Shown: positions 6,921-16,000 of the stretch, piece by piece
Position numbering within the stretch: position 1 is the first letter of the stretch
Layout of the letters: every line of letters starts with the position of its first letter
From: Candidatus Cloacimonadota bacterium
GTDB taxonomy: Bacteria; Muiribacteriota; UBA6191
Assembly (NCBI GenBank): GCA_019454875.1
Contig: JACFNL010000012.1
Location: 1 to 56,118 of the forward strand
Direction of reading: 5' to 3'
DNA: 56,118 bases
Translations under genes and position numbers: made by a program
The notes under the pieces: model-generated
The model's input: only the letters and a program-made list of their open reading frames with translations
What the model was told of the DNA's origin: nothing
The model's database searches: none

Positions 6921-9476
6921 TTATTTATTTAAAGAAAAGGAGCTGACGGTCTCAAGCTTGATCTGCTCAATTCTGACTTCGAGGTCACGAAAGAGGCCGT
7001 AGGCTTGACGGGCTGCATCGGAATCTCCGCCTTTTTGGGCTGTAGCCTGACGATAGGCTTCATATGCATGATCGCGGGCAGTCTCAAGATCTGGGAGACT
7101 GTCTCCTGAAATGAGGTTGGGACTATTAGAGGAAAGGGCAGGGCCTTCATGCAGGGCAATGGCCAAATCATTCTGGTCTTCGGCTTCCCATCCCGGTTTT
7201 TGCAGTTCCTGCCATTGTGGCTCATAAAGCATTTCGGTTGCCAGTTCCTCCTGGTCCTTACCCTGAATCATTTTGCTGAGATAATCACCAGCCAGAGCCC
7301 CAAGAACGGATCCAGCAATTGAGCCAATAGGAGGGAAAATAGCCGAACCTAACATCATGCCAACTGAAGATCCGATCCCATTAAATGCCATATCAACAAT
7401 TGTGTTTTTGCCAAAGTTTCCGGTCATAATGTCTGAGCCCAGCATGGCACCTATGGTATATGGAAGGGCCTGCACGATAAACTTTACTGGACCGGGGACC
7501 ATATTCTGGACTGTGGCCATAGCAATTTTGCCAAAACCGGTGGTCAGGCCTTTTTGAACCAGTAGCCCACCGGCAAATGCTCCTGTGGTTCCCAGTAAAA
7601 AGTCAGGGGTTGTAATAAAGTTGAAGGCATTGCCTAAATCAACTTCTTCTCCATCCTTCACCTGTTGAATGATATTGAGAACTCCCTGGGTGGAAGCAGC
7701 AATCACCGCAAAATGTAAACCGTCCCGAATATAGTTTTTGGCTGTGGCAGCACTGTCTGCGGAACTTTTTTTGAATTCAGCCTCTTTGGCGCTGAGTTGA
7801 TCCTGAAGACTTTTAACTGCATCTTTATTGGCCCCAGACTGCTTTAGGGAGTTGATGCTATCCTTAAGCCCCGTGATTTCACTTTGTAGCCTGAGATTCT
7901 GTGGTCCAACCTCAGCCTTTCTCAATTCTGTTTTTAACGATTCCTGAAGGGCCTGAAGCTTTTGTGCCTTGGCCGTATTTCCGGAAGATTGGGCCGCAGC
8001 TATATCGTCAGTTAGAGCGGTGACCTTTTCTGTAAGGCTCTGTACTACAGAATCTCTTCTTACCTGATATCCATCTCGTCCTGTGGCTTCGTCTCCTGCT
8101 CCACCCAATACCTTATCAGTAACCTTGTTCCCAGTAGTTTTCACACTTTCCACATAGTCCTGGATTGAGTTCGTCTTTATTCCGGACTGCAATTCGTTGG
8201 CAATGGGGGTGATTTCCTGGCTGATAGTGTTTTGAATAAGGTTTTTTGGACTATTTGCGCCACTACCCAATAGATCTAAAGTGGCCAATGGAGAACGGGG
8301 ATTCAAAGCCACCTGATTTACAGTGCTCACCGGTCGAGCAACTGGCTGCAGTATGGATGCTGGATTCTGCTTCACAGTGGGCGCAGGCTGGGTTTTGATG
8401 GCTTGGGGAGTGGGTGCAATTTTTGGTGCTGCCGGAGCAAGTTGAGAAATAGTCTTAGAGACTATACCTGGGTTAGGAGTAGTGGCTGTGACTGGGGCTG
8501 GGGTGACTTTTGGAATAGCTGCCCCTGCCTTAGGCGCAGTCAGGGACGCTTTTGGAATAGCTGTAACAGTTTTTGGGACAGATGGGGCCGCTTGTGGGAC
8601 AGTTGCCGCTGTTTTAGCTACTGTTGGGGTGACTTTTGGGGCTGATGAGGCCGCTGGGACTGTCCGTACTGTATTCTGCGCCGCTCTAGGAGCAATCTGG
8701 GAAACGGCTGGAGTCACTTTGGTAGGGACGGGAGTATTTACCGCAGTATTTTTTGGGATACTGGGTGCCTGTACTTCCACTGTGGGTGCGATCACTGTAG
8801 TTGGCTTTTGGATGGCTGTATTATTGGTTGGGGCTGGATTCAAATATTGTTTTGTCAGTTGCCCAACTTTAGCCGATTGCGACCGGTTGATTTGCAGGGT
8901 GCTCAAATCCTGTTGCACTTTGGCCAAAGCCTTTACTCGAGGATCAGCATGTTTTGTGGATATGGATTGATTCAGCTTTTGAATCGAGCTAAAGGTTCCA
9001 TCTTCCAGAAGCTGATGCTTTAAGACTAGCTCACTGCGTTCCATGTAGGTTCGTTTTTGCATTAGCTTCAAGTCCTGGATTGCACCTGGGTCCGCACCTG
9101 AGGACTGGGCATTCTGAAGCACTCTTTTGTACTGTTCTACCTTTGCCTGGTTCTCACGATATCTCAGGCCGAAGCGACTGGAGCTCTCTATGGCTGGCGT
9201 TTTCTGGCTGGATAACTTAACTCTGCTTGTCTGGATCTGTTCGTTGATAGTTTTGAGTTTGCCTAGTCGAGGATCGGCTGGATTTGGTTCCTGAAGCACC
9301 TTATTAAGCTCGGCAGGAGATTTGGCTACACCACTCTTACTGAGTTCCTTGATCAGCTCAATTCGTTGCAACCGCAGCATATTGAGCCGAGTAGCCTCAC
9401 TTACGCCAGTAGCATCAAGATCAGATTGAGCAAAAAAGGATGGCACAATCAGAGCCAAAAGTATCAGAAATCGCAT
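6921..9476 (-). CDS. Large secreted coiled-coil protein with Pro/Ala/Thr-rich region and glycine-rich hydrophobic domain
   Basis: The product is 851 residues, with AAGGAG six bases before the ATG. A signal peptide (MRFLILLALIVPSFFA) is followed by a helical region to about 200. A low-complexity Pro/Ala/Thr/Lys segment spans about 200-410 and a second charged coiled-coil region about 470-590. Residues about 615-745 are a hydrophobic stretch rich in small residues (GAFAGGLLVQKG, GSSVGMMLGSAIFPPIGS, AGSVLGALAGDYLSK). Such glycine-zipper-like segments occur in membrane-inserting or pore-forming proteins and in effector translocation domains, but no family is recognised. The C-terminus is helical and charged. 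It starts 33 bases from the divergent DUF58 gene. Secretion is supported; membrane insertion is inference. Confidence 0.7.
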   Translation of the reverse strand: MRFLILLALIVPSFFAQSDLDATGVSEATRLNMLRLQRIELIKELSKSGVAKSPAELNKVLQEPNPADPRLGKLKTINEQIQTSRVKLSSQKTPAIESSSRFGLRYRENQAKVEQYKRVLQNAQSSGADPGAIQDLKLMQKRTYMERSELVLKHQLLEDGTFSSIQKLNQSISTKHADPRVKALAKVQQDLSTLQINRSQSAKVGQLTKQYLNPAPTNNTAIQKPTTVIAPTVEVQAPSIPKNTAVNTPVPTKVTPAVSQIAPRAAQNTVRTVPAASSAPKVTPTVAKTAATVPQAAPSVPKTVTAIPKASLTAPKAGAAIPKVTPAPVTATTPNPGIVSKTISQLAPAAPKIAPTPQAIKTQPAPTVKQNPASILQPVARPVSTVNQVALNPRSPLATLDLLGSGANSPKNLIQNTISQEITPIANELQSGIKTNSIQDYVESVKTTGNKVTDKVLGGAGDEATGRDGYQVRRDSVVQSLTEKVTALTDDIAAAQSSGNTAKAQKLQALQESLKTELRKAEVGPQNLRLQSEITGLKDSINSLKQSGANKDAVKSLQDQLSAKEAEFKKSSADSAATAKNYIRDGLHFAVIAASTQGVLNIIQQVKDGEEVDLGNAFNFITTPDFLLGTTGAFAGGLLVQKGLTTGFGKIAMATVQNMVPGPVKFIVQALPYTIGAMLGSDIMTGNFGKNTIVDMAFNGIGSSVGMMLGSAIFPPIGSIAGSVLGALAGDYLSKMIQGKDQEELATEMLYEPQWQELQKPGWEAEDQNDLAIALHEGPALSSNSPNLISGDSLPDLETARDHAYEAYRQATAQKGGDSDAARQAYGLFRDLEVRIEQIKLETVSSFSLNK

Positions 9477-9509
9477 AGTATACTCCTTGTACTGATCTAC
9501 GAGGAATGT

Positions 9510-10373
9510 ATGGAAATGTTGCAGGCTAAAATTCGGATTACCAGAAGTGGAGTTTATTTGTTACTGTTTTCTCTGGCCCTTCTGCAATCTTCTTTTTACA
9601 CTGGAACCAATATCCTCTTCCTTCTGGATTTTTTTCTCATAGCCCTCCTTCTATTTAACTACTTGTATCTGAGAAGGCTTAGAAATCTGAGTCTGATACC
9701 ACTGTGGCCTGAATGTTGTGAGGAAGATACCTTGATAAAAGTTCCGGTAAAGTTCCAGGGTGGACTGCCCTTTGCTGGAAGATTTGAGTTGGACTGGATG
9801 CGTTTTGGAAAGCTGTATTCGCAAAAAGCCTCTGCCATTTGCTGGGGTACGCAGAATTGCCTGTGGCTTGATGCGTTTCCGATACGGGGAAAATACGAAC
9901 TGTCACAGATTAAAATTGAAATTGACTATCCCCTGAAATTGTTTGTGTTAAAGGCCAGTATGTCTCAATCCATGGTACTGCGGGTTCATCCCAAACCATT
10001 TTCTGAGAAAAATCTGGAGATGGATTTTTCGGAAGGAAGGGGTAGTGGGAATCAGGAATTTTCGGGTTTGAGGCTCTGGAGACCAGGAGATGGGGTAAGA
10101 AACATAGCCTGGAAGCATTATGCCAGAACAGGAATTATGCAGGTAAAGTCCTGGGAGGTTGGGGAAGACATAGCTCAGGCATACATTCTTAAGTGGGATG
10201 AGACCGATGAAAAGAAGTATTTTCAGGAAATGGCGGCCCTGATGATCCACTGGATACAAAGGCAGATTGCTTTTAAAATTCATGGAAAAGGTGGGGGTTT
10301 TGATTCGTCTACTGGGAATGAAAAGGATTTACTGGATTATCTGGCAGTCTATGAAACAGGGGAGCAAAAATGA
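9510..10373 (+). CDS. DUF58 domain protein
   Basis: This 287-residue protein has two N-terminal membrane segments (about 12-45) and the DUF58 signature near the C-terminal half: FSGLRLWRPGDGVRNIAWKH followed by ARTGIMQVKSWE, matching the family pattern of PGD, R-x-I-x-W and a basic SAR-like motif. DUF58 proteins are usually encoded with a MoxR AAA ATPase and a TgpA-type transglutaminase; here the transglutaminase overlaps by four bases (ATGA), but no MoxR gene is in the window. The ORF is open back to 9366, which would overlap the divergent gene; ATG 9510 after GAGGAA (9501-9506) is preferred, with ATG 9516 as an alternative. Function in the family is poorly defined; envelope stress or protein assembly is suspected. 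Confidence 0.85.
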   Translation: MEMLQAKIRITRSGVYLLLFSLALLQSSFYTGTNILFLLDFFLIALLLFNYLYLRRLRNLSLIPLWPECCEEDTLIKVPVKFQGGLPFAGRFELDWMRFGKLYSQKASAICWGTQNCLWLDAFPIRGKYELSQIKIEIDYPLKLFVLKASMSQSMVLRVHPKPFSEKNLEMDFSEGRGSGNQEFSGLRLWRPGDGVRNIAWKHYARTGIMQVKSWEVGEDIAQAYILKWDETDEKKYFQEMAALMIHWIQRQIAFKIHGKGGGFDSSTGNEKDLLDYLAVYETGEQK

Positions 10374-12340
10374 AGCTCATTATGGATTGGTTTCAGACAT
10401 GGACCAGGGATAAGTATTTGGGCCATCAGAGCCTGGCACCTCTGATTCTTCTGAGCGTCCTGCCATTTTTTATGTTGAATGAGGAATCATTTGGATTCTG
10501 GATTCCATGGTTCGGGACATTTTTGTGGGCAACAAGAACTAAAAGACAGTTTGCAGATTCCGTAATGATTTTCTGGTTCGCACTTGCCCTTGGCTGTTCT
10601 TATTATTTTTATCAGTATCATGTCAGGGTAGACATATTGTTCTGGGGTCGTGCTCTTCTGATTATGGTATTGGGACTTTTGACGATTCAAATGTCCGTTC
10701 CCCGGGTTTCGGCCTTATATTTTCTGGCCTTTGTACTGGTTCTGGTTGCATCTTCCCTGACTTTTCAGGTTTGGCTGGCTTTGTATCTTTTAGTGTTTTT
10801 GTGGGCATTGATTCAAGCCATCTTAAAACTTCAGTTTCCGGCAATGGTTCCGGGTGCAGATTCTTTGCCAATGGGTCGATACAGCCTCCGCATTACGGCA
10901 TTTCTTGGAGTCATCGGATATATCCTGTTTTTAGTGTTTCCCAGATTATCTACTGCTCAGTTTCCCGGCAGTATCAGCATTTCAGGATTCAGTGATGAGG
11001 TGGAATTCGGGGAAATGACCAATTTATTGCAATCGGATCAGGTGATCATGAGGGTCTACTCGGAAAGACCTGTCAAGCTTGCTGGTATGTACCTGGATCA
11101 GTTTGATGGGAAGCGGTGGGTAAATTCTCAGGACTACGGAATGGTTATGCGAAACAACCGCAATCCACTAAGATTACCCGCGGCAAAATTTGCTTCTATG
11201 GGTCAGATATTTCCGGTTACAATTGAACTGATGCCCACCAGGCATCCTCAGCTTTTTTTGCCAGCATATACGGCCCAGATCAAAACTACAGAAAGACTGT
11301 ATCGGGACTATCATGGGGCTATCCGAAGATCAGCCAGCATTTATACCAGCCCTCTCACCTATGAGCTTTTAGTTGTCGGCTTAAGCAGACCAGTTTCAGA
11401 AAACAGTTCTATATCTGCCACGGGATATCAGAGTCTGTATCTGAGTCTGCCCGAAACAGTACATAAAGACATTGTAACCCTGGCCGAGAATCTGACCAGA
11501 GAAACAACTCAGAGTCTTGAAAAGGCAGCTTTGCTGGAGAGGTTTTTCCAGACCCAGTTTCGTTATTCCCTGACTAGTGAGCATCCGGGGGATCCGATGC
11601 AGAGCTTCATCTTGAACCGTCGTGAAGGTCACTGCGAATACTTTGCCTCAGCTATGACTCTGATGTTGAGGTCGCTGAAAATTCCCGCCCGTATGGTAAC
11701 CGGATTTCAGATAGGGGAGTTTAATCCTCTTGGAGACTATTACACAGTAAGAGCCAAACATGCACATGCCTGGGTGGAGGTTTATGCAGGTTCTGGCATG
11801 TGGGTCGAGTTTGATCCAACTGCCCAGAGTGAGGCAGACTGGATGCAGGGATTTAGAAATCTGGAGCTATTGAGGGATTTGGGACATTTATTTGAGTTTC
11901 TGGATATGAAATGGCAGAACTATGTCCTGTACTTTAACCGGCTTGATCAGTTGCTTTTGTGGTTTCAGATTCGCGCATGGATTGAAAAAAATCTGCTTTT
12001 GACAATTGCATTGTGTCTACTTGTGATTGTACTGATTCGTCTGCTTTTGAACTTTTATTTTTATGGATTCCGACAAAAGGGAGTTAAAAATTTGTCCATG
12101 ACCCGCCTCGACGCATTATTACAGATGCATGGGATTTTTAGAAGCCCGGGGATGCAGCCCTCAGATATTCCCCTAAAAGAGCAGTTCCAAGTGATTCAAG
12201 AGGATTTGATTCAGTTTCAGATGAATCTATATCATGAGGAGTTTTCGGGCCAATTCAGTAAGAGCCTTGCGGATCAGATTCTTGATTCAATTGAGGCAAA
12301 GCTACAGGAGATTAAGAAAACCGGAAGTTTTTGTCGATAG
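10370..12340 (+). CDS. TgpA-like membrane transglutaminase (DUF3488 plus transglutaminase core)
   Basis: The 656-residue protein starts with about six membrane helices (to residue about 200), then a periplasmic region with the transglutaminase-like core. Cys lies in GHCEYFASA (about 419-427), His in HAHAWVEVY (about 463-471) and Asp in EFDPT (about 480-484): a complete Cys-His-Asp triad. One more helix lies near 540-560 (LLLTIALCLLVIVLIRLLL), and a cytoplasmic tail follows. This order matches TgpA of Pseudomonas and its homologues. The ATG overlaps the DUF58 stop by four bases, so both are probably one translation unit. The protein substrate is unknown; transglutaminase-core proteins can be cross-linkers or cysteine proteases. 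Confidence 0.9.
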   Translation: MKLIMDWFQTWTRDKYLGHQSLAPLILLSVLPFFMLNEESFGFWIPWFGTFLWATRTKRQFADSVMIFWFALALGCSYYFYQYHVRVDILFWGRALLIMVLGLLTIQMSVPRVSALYFLAFVLVLVASSLTFQVWLALYLLVFLWALIQAILKLQFPAMVPGADSLPMGRYSLRITAFLGVIGYILFLVFPRLSTAQFPGSISISGFSDEVEFGEMTNLLQSDQVIMRVYSERPVKLAGMYLDQFDGKRWVNSQDYGMVMRNNRNPLRLPAAKFASMGQIFPVTIELMPTRHPQLFLPAYTAQIKTTERLYRDYHGAIRRSASIYTSPLTYELLVVGLSRPVSENSSISATGYQSLYLSLPETVHKDIVTLAENLTRETTQSLEKAALLERFFQTQFRYSLTSEHPGDPMQSFILNRREGHCEYFASAMTLMLRSLKIPARMVTGFQIGEFNPLGDYYTVRAKHAHAWVEVYAGSGMWVEFDPTAQSEADWMQGFRNLELLRDLGHLFEFLDMKWQNYVLYFNRLDQLLLWFQIRAWIEKNLLLTIALCLLVIVLIRLLLNFYFYGFRQKGVKNLSMTRLDALLQMHGIFRSPGMQPSDIPLKEQFQVIQEDLIQFQMNLYHEEFSGQFSKSLADQILDSIEAKLQEIKKTGSFCR

Positions 12341-12348
12341 TCCAGACA

Positions 12349-12918
12349 ATGATGAGATTAGTCCACTTCAGCTTATCCCTTTTATTGTTTGGATCTGTGC
12401 TTGGCACGGAGCCAAAGTATCCAGCCAGACCACTGACAGCAGGAGTAAGTATTAAATCAGAATCGATGCCTGTCAGAGAGGTACTGGATCAAATTTTAAA
12501 ACAGTCTGGTTTGGACTGGTTTTTAGATGGAGACATAACGGGCACGGCTACTTTGAAACTGACTGAAATCCCCTGGGAACAGGCTTTAGAAGCTGTTTTA
12601 GTGTCTCAGAATCTGTACTCAAGAAGGGTGGGAAATCTGATCACAGTTTTTTCACAGCAGGAAGTCCCAAAGGCAACAGCGCCCTTGCCGCCCCAAGTGC
12701 AAGTGGAAACAGTGCCTTCTTTACCGCCGGTTGATTTTCAGCTTTTAGGCATTGTGGGTAGTGGTGATTCCAAGGTCGGAATTCTTAATATCAAGGGAAA
12801 TTCCAAGCTGGTACGCCTGGGAGAGTCCCTGGCAGATGGTTCAAGAGTCACAAGACTCGAAGAAGCTGGTATTGAACTATTGGGTGCAGACGGAAAGTCG
12901 CGTGTATTTACCTTTTAG
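12349..12918 (+). CDS. Secreted STN-domain protein (secretin/TonB short N-terminal domain) with PilP/GspC-like tail
   Basis: The product is 189 residues, with a signal peptide ending near LLLFGSVLGT. Residues about 30-100 form an STN-like domain (MPVREVLDQILKQSGLDW then WEQALEAVLVSQNLYSRRVG), the fold at the N-terminus of secretins and TonB-dependent receptors. After a Pro-rich linker, the C-terminal 60 residues (FQLLGIVGSGDSKVGILNIK then VRLGESLADGSRVTRLEEAG) resemble the homology region of PilP/GspC, which binds secretins. No secretin is encoded here, so it may be an accessory of a system elsewhere. The ORF opens with TTG 12331, which overlaps the transglutaminase end; ATG 12349 (or 12352) gives a clean signal peptide but has a weak ribosome site, so coupling to the upstream gene is likely. 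Confidence 0.75.
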   Translation: MMRLVHFSLSLLLFGSVLGTEPKYPARPLTAGVSIKSESMPVREVLDQILKQSGLDWFLDGDITGTATLKLTEIPWEQALEAVLVSQNLYSRRVGNLITVFSQQEVPKATAPLPPQVQVETVPSLPPVDFQLLGIVGSGDSKVGILNIKGNSKLVRLGESLADGSRVTRLEEAGIELLGADGKSRVFTF

Positions 12919-13002
12919 TCGATAGTGTGCAACCGTTTTGGTTGTTCAGATACGAACATCTTTGTTACCATCTGAGGCTGATTATTTACCATTGGTGGCA
13001 TT

Positions 13003-16000
13003 ATGTTTAAAAGAATCATTTGTCTTTTGTCCTTTATAATCCTTGTTTCCGCTTCGTTCGCGGCCCAGAAGGCTCCAGCAGGGGCTGACATGGATACCGA
13101 GGCACTGTGGACCCTTAATGGAAGCCAGTGGGAACTTTTTACCAACCAGGAACTGGTCTGGGGTAGGTTAAAAAATATTGTTCCCATGCATTCCATTCGT
13201 GATGGTTATGCTTACTGGATTAAAAAACCCAATCAGGCTTTTTATCTGGGTTTTCCGGGAAGCTCTCAAAAAACAGTGGGAGTGCGGATTGAAAAGTCTG
13301 GAATTGCCCTGGTTAGTTTGGGGTTGGGCCAGCCTTTTGCTATCGCGGAACTACTACAGAAACCTGACGGCAGCAGGTTGCCTGTGAAGGCCATTTATAC
13401 ATGGGATGCCCCTTCATCAGAATGGATTGTGTATCGTTCAGAGGAAAATACTTCCACTTTGAGCCATCTTGAGCCTGGTAAAGGCTATTTTATAGAAACC
13501 ACGCAGGACGGAGTTGTTCTGTTACCCCCAGGAGCACAATCTTTAGTATCCATAGCCGGAGGTGGGTCATTACAGGATCTGTCTGTCAAGGCATTTGCCA
13601 GTCTTTCCGTGCTGGAATTCCAGCAGGATGGAAGACTAAGGCCGGATAATCAGGCTGGATTGATTGTTCATGAACCCGATGTTACCAGGCAGTCTTTACG
13701 ACTTAAAGTTTCCGCTTATTCAGGTTATGTCTCACAAGCCGCTGCCCTGATGATTCAGCCACAGCAGTCTTTGATGGATGTACAGAAATTGCCACTGGCA
13801 CAAGGTTCCAATCTGTTTTTATCCCAGGTGGTGACTCTTCCTGAGTTACCCCAGGGGCAGTACAACCTGTGGCTTGAAATTTATGCGAATGATACAACCA
13901 CAAAATCGGAAGAGATTTCTGTTGATGTAAGAAGAGGGGGCCTGGCATTTGGCAGAATGTTTCATGATCTGAACCCCGATATAAAGACTCCCATGGGAAG
14001 AATCCTTGGTTCAGTGTCTCAAATTCCTGATACAGGATTTCAGGAAAATCCGGAAATGTTTCAGGCAGCTTCAGTAAATAAAATCAGGGTCAGGGTTACG
14101 GGCAATGATTTCTCTCCGATGGTCCAGGAGTTTTCAGGGACAGCTACATCAGGGACTGTACAGATTCCAATTGGGGATCAAAGAACAGTAACCGTGGATT
14201 ATCTTGATAGTTATAATGATGTGATTCGTCGAGGCCAAAGGCAGGTTTCTGTTCTTCCAGCTGGAAATCCACCATTGCAGCTAGTAAGGGCTGAGACTGG
14301 GATCCCCGATCCAGTTATTACCCCACTACCAGGAGCCTTTCTGGATTCAGTCTCTGTAAGCCTGTCTACCACAACGGGGACTTTGTATTACACTCTGGAT
14401 GGTAGTGATCCAAAGACATCCAGTAGCCGGGTTCAGGTGATCAGTGCCGTAAACCTGACCGTAAGTGAATCCACCCTCTTAAAAGCATATGTGGAATTAA
14501 GTTCCACTCAAAGAGGGGGAGTATTTGAATACAATTATGTAAAAACACAGATACCACAGCCTATTGTCACTATTGATTCTCAGAACCCATGGAATAATCT
14601 GGCTTTTCTTGAGGACTTGATCGTTGAAATCGATTCGGATCAGCCTCGAACTTTTTTGTACTACACTTTAAATGGTGCCGAACCTGACTTGAATTCTGAG
14701 TTTGCAGCCTTGCCCACCACTCTGATTTTGAATGAGACAACAGAGGTGCGTTATTTTCTTTTGAATGAATTTGGTTTTCGCTCCGATGTGGGATCCCAGG
14801 TCTTTGTCAAAGAGACCTTTCCGGTACTTGAAATGCAATCCTCATCGGCTGAGTTTTTTTTAGACCAGGTAACCGTGAGTTTCTCTTCGTTCGCCGGTGC
14901 TCAGGAAGTTATTTACAGTCTTGATGGTTCTATTCCTGATGAAAATTCCCCACGATTTTCTTTGCCTCATAGTATTGTCATTACGGAGTCTCTTACTTTG
15001 ATTGCAGTACCTATTAGTCCTAGTGGGTTTTCCGGTAATCCTGAGGTTCAAACTTTTGTGAAAATCAATGATTTAAGCATTGATTATGTGGTCAGTAGTG
15101 AGAATCAGGTTCAGGCATCTGGCAGTCTGATCTATTTTGTTGAGCCAGTGACTCTTGAACTAAGTACATCCTATCCTGATACGACAGTCTATTATAGCCT
15201 GGATGGCAGCGAGCCCACTGTAGCATCTTTTGAATTTGATGCACTCAACCCAATTATTATCAGCCAAACAGGTTCTGTTAAACTTTTGGTAATGCACGAA
15301 CCTTCGGCAATTTTGTCTGATGTGACGGAATTATCTTTTGTGCAGCATGTGTTGCCCCAGATTCAGATGATTTCACCAGCTCAAAGTACCATGAACACAT
15401 TTTCAGGAAGTACATCACTTCTTCTGACAGGTTCGGAGTTTGTTTTTTATAGCCTTTCTGGTACAAACCCTGAAACTGACGGTAGCCCTGTATCTGCCCC
15501 ATTGAACTTAAATATTGAGGACTCCACAATTGTAAAAGCCATCCCCGTAGATAGTCTGGGTTTTATTGGCTCAGTGGAATCAATCGAACTGCTTAAAATT
15601 GAGACGCCTGCCCTTAACTATGTATTTAGTGCCACTCAGGGGGCCTATCAGGACGGAGATTCAATATTTTTCTCCGGTGATCTTACGATTCAGTTCAGCC
15701 TGGCTCAAGCCCAGACTCAGGGTGTAGGAGCAATCAATCCAGAAACTGTACCCAGTTATTTCAGTTTTTCCGATCAGCATTCGGAGTCATTTAGCCAGTC
15801 TTCTGTTTTTAGATTCAAGGCCTTGCATGATTCCGGTGTTTATTCAGATGTCACTGAGTTGAATCTGCAAAAAATTGTTTTACCTGAAGTTATGGCTGAG
15901 ACTAGCCCAGTCGTTTATTCACAGGAATTTGCCGGTTCTTTGGGCGTCGTATTCACAACTACTTTCCCAGCGGATATGGTGGAAGTTCAAAATGTGACTG

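Noticed and set aside
8403..8970. Plus-strand frames opposite the Pro/Ala-rich region of the 6921-9476 gene
   Set aside because: They are the antisense of a low-complexity, stop-poor sequence, without ribosome site or conserved pattern.
12926..12950. Hairpin CAACC/GGTTG between the STN gene and the giant gene as a terminator
   Set aside because: Only five pairs, low G+C and no T run; not convincing.
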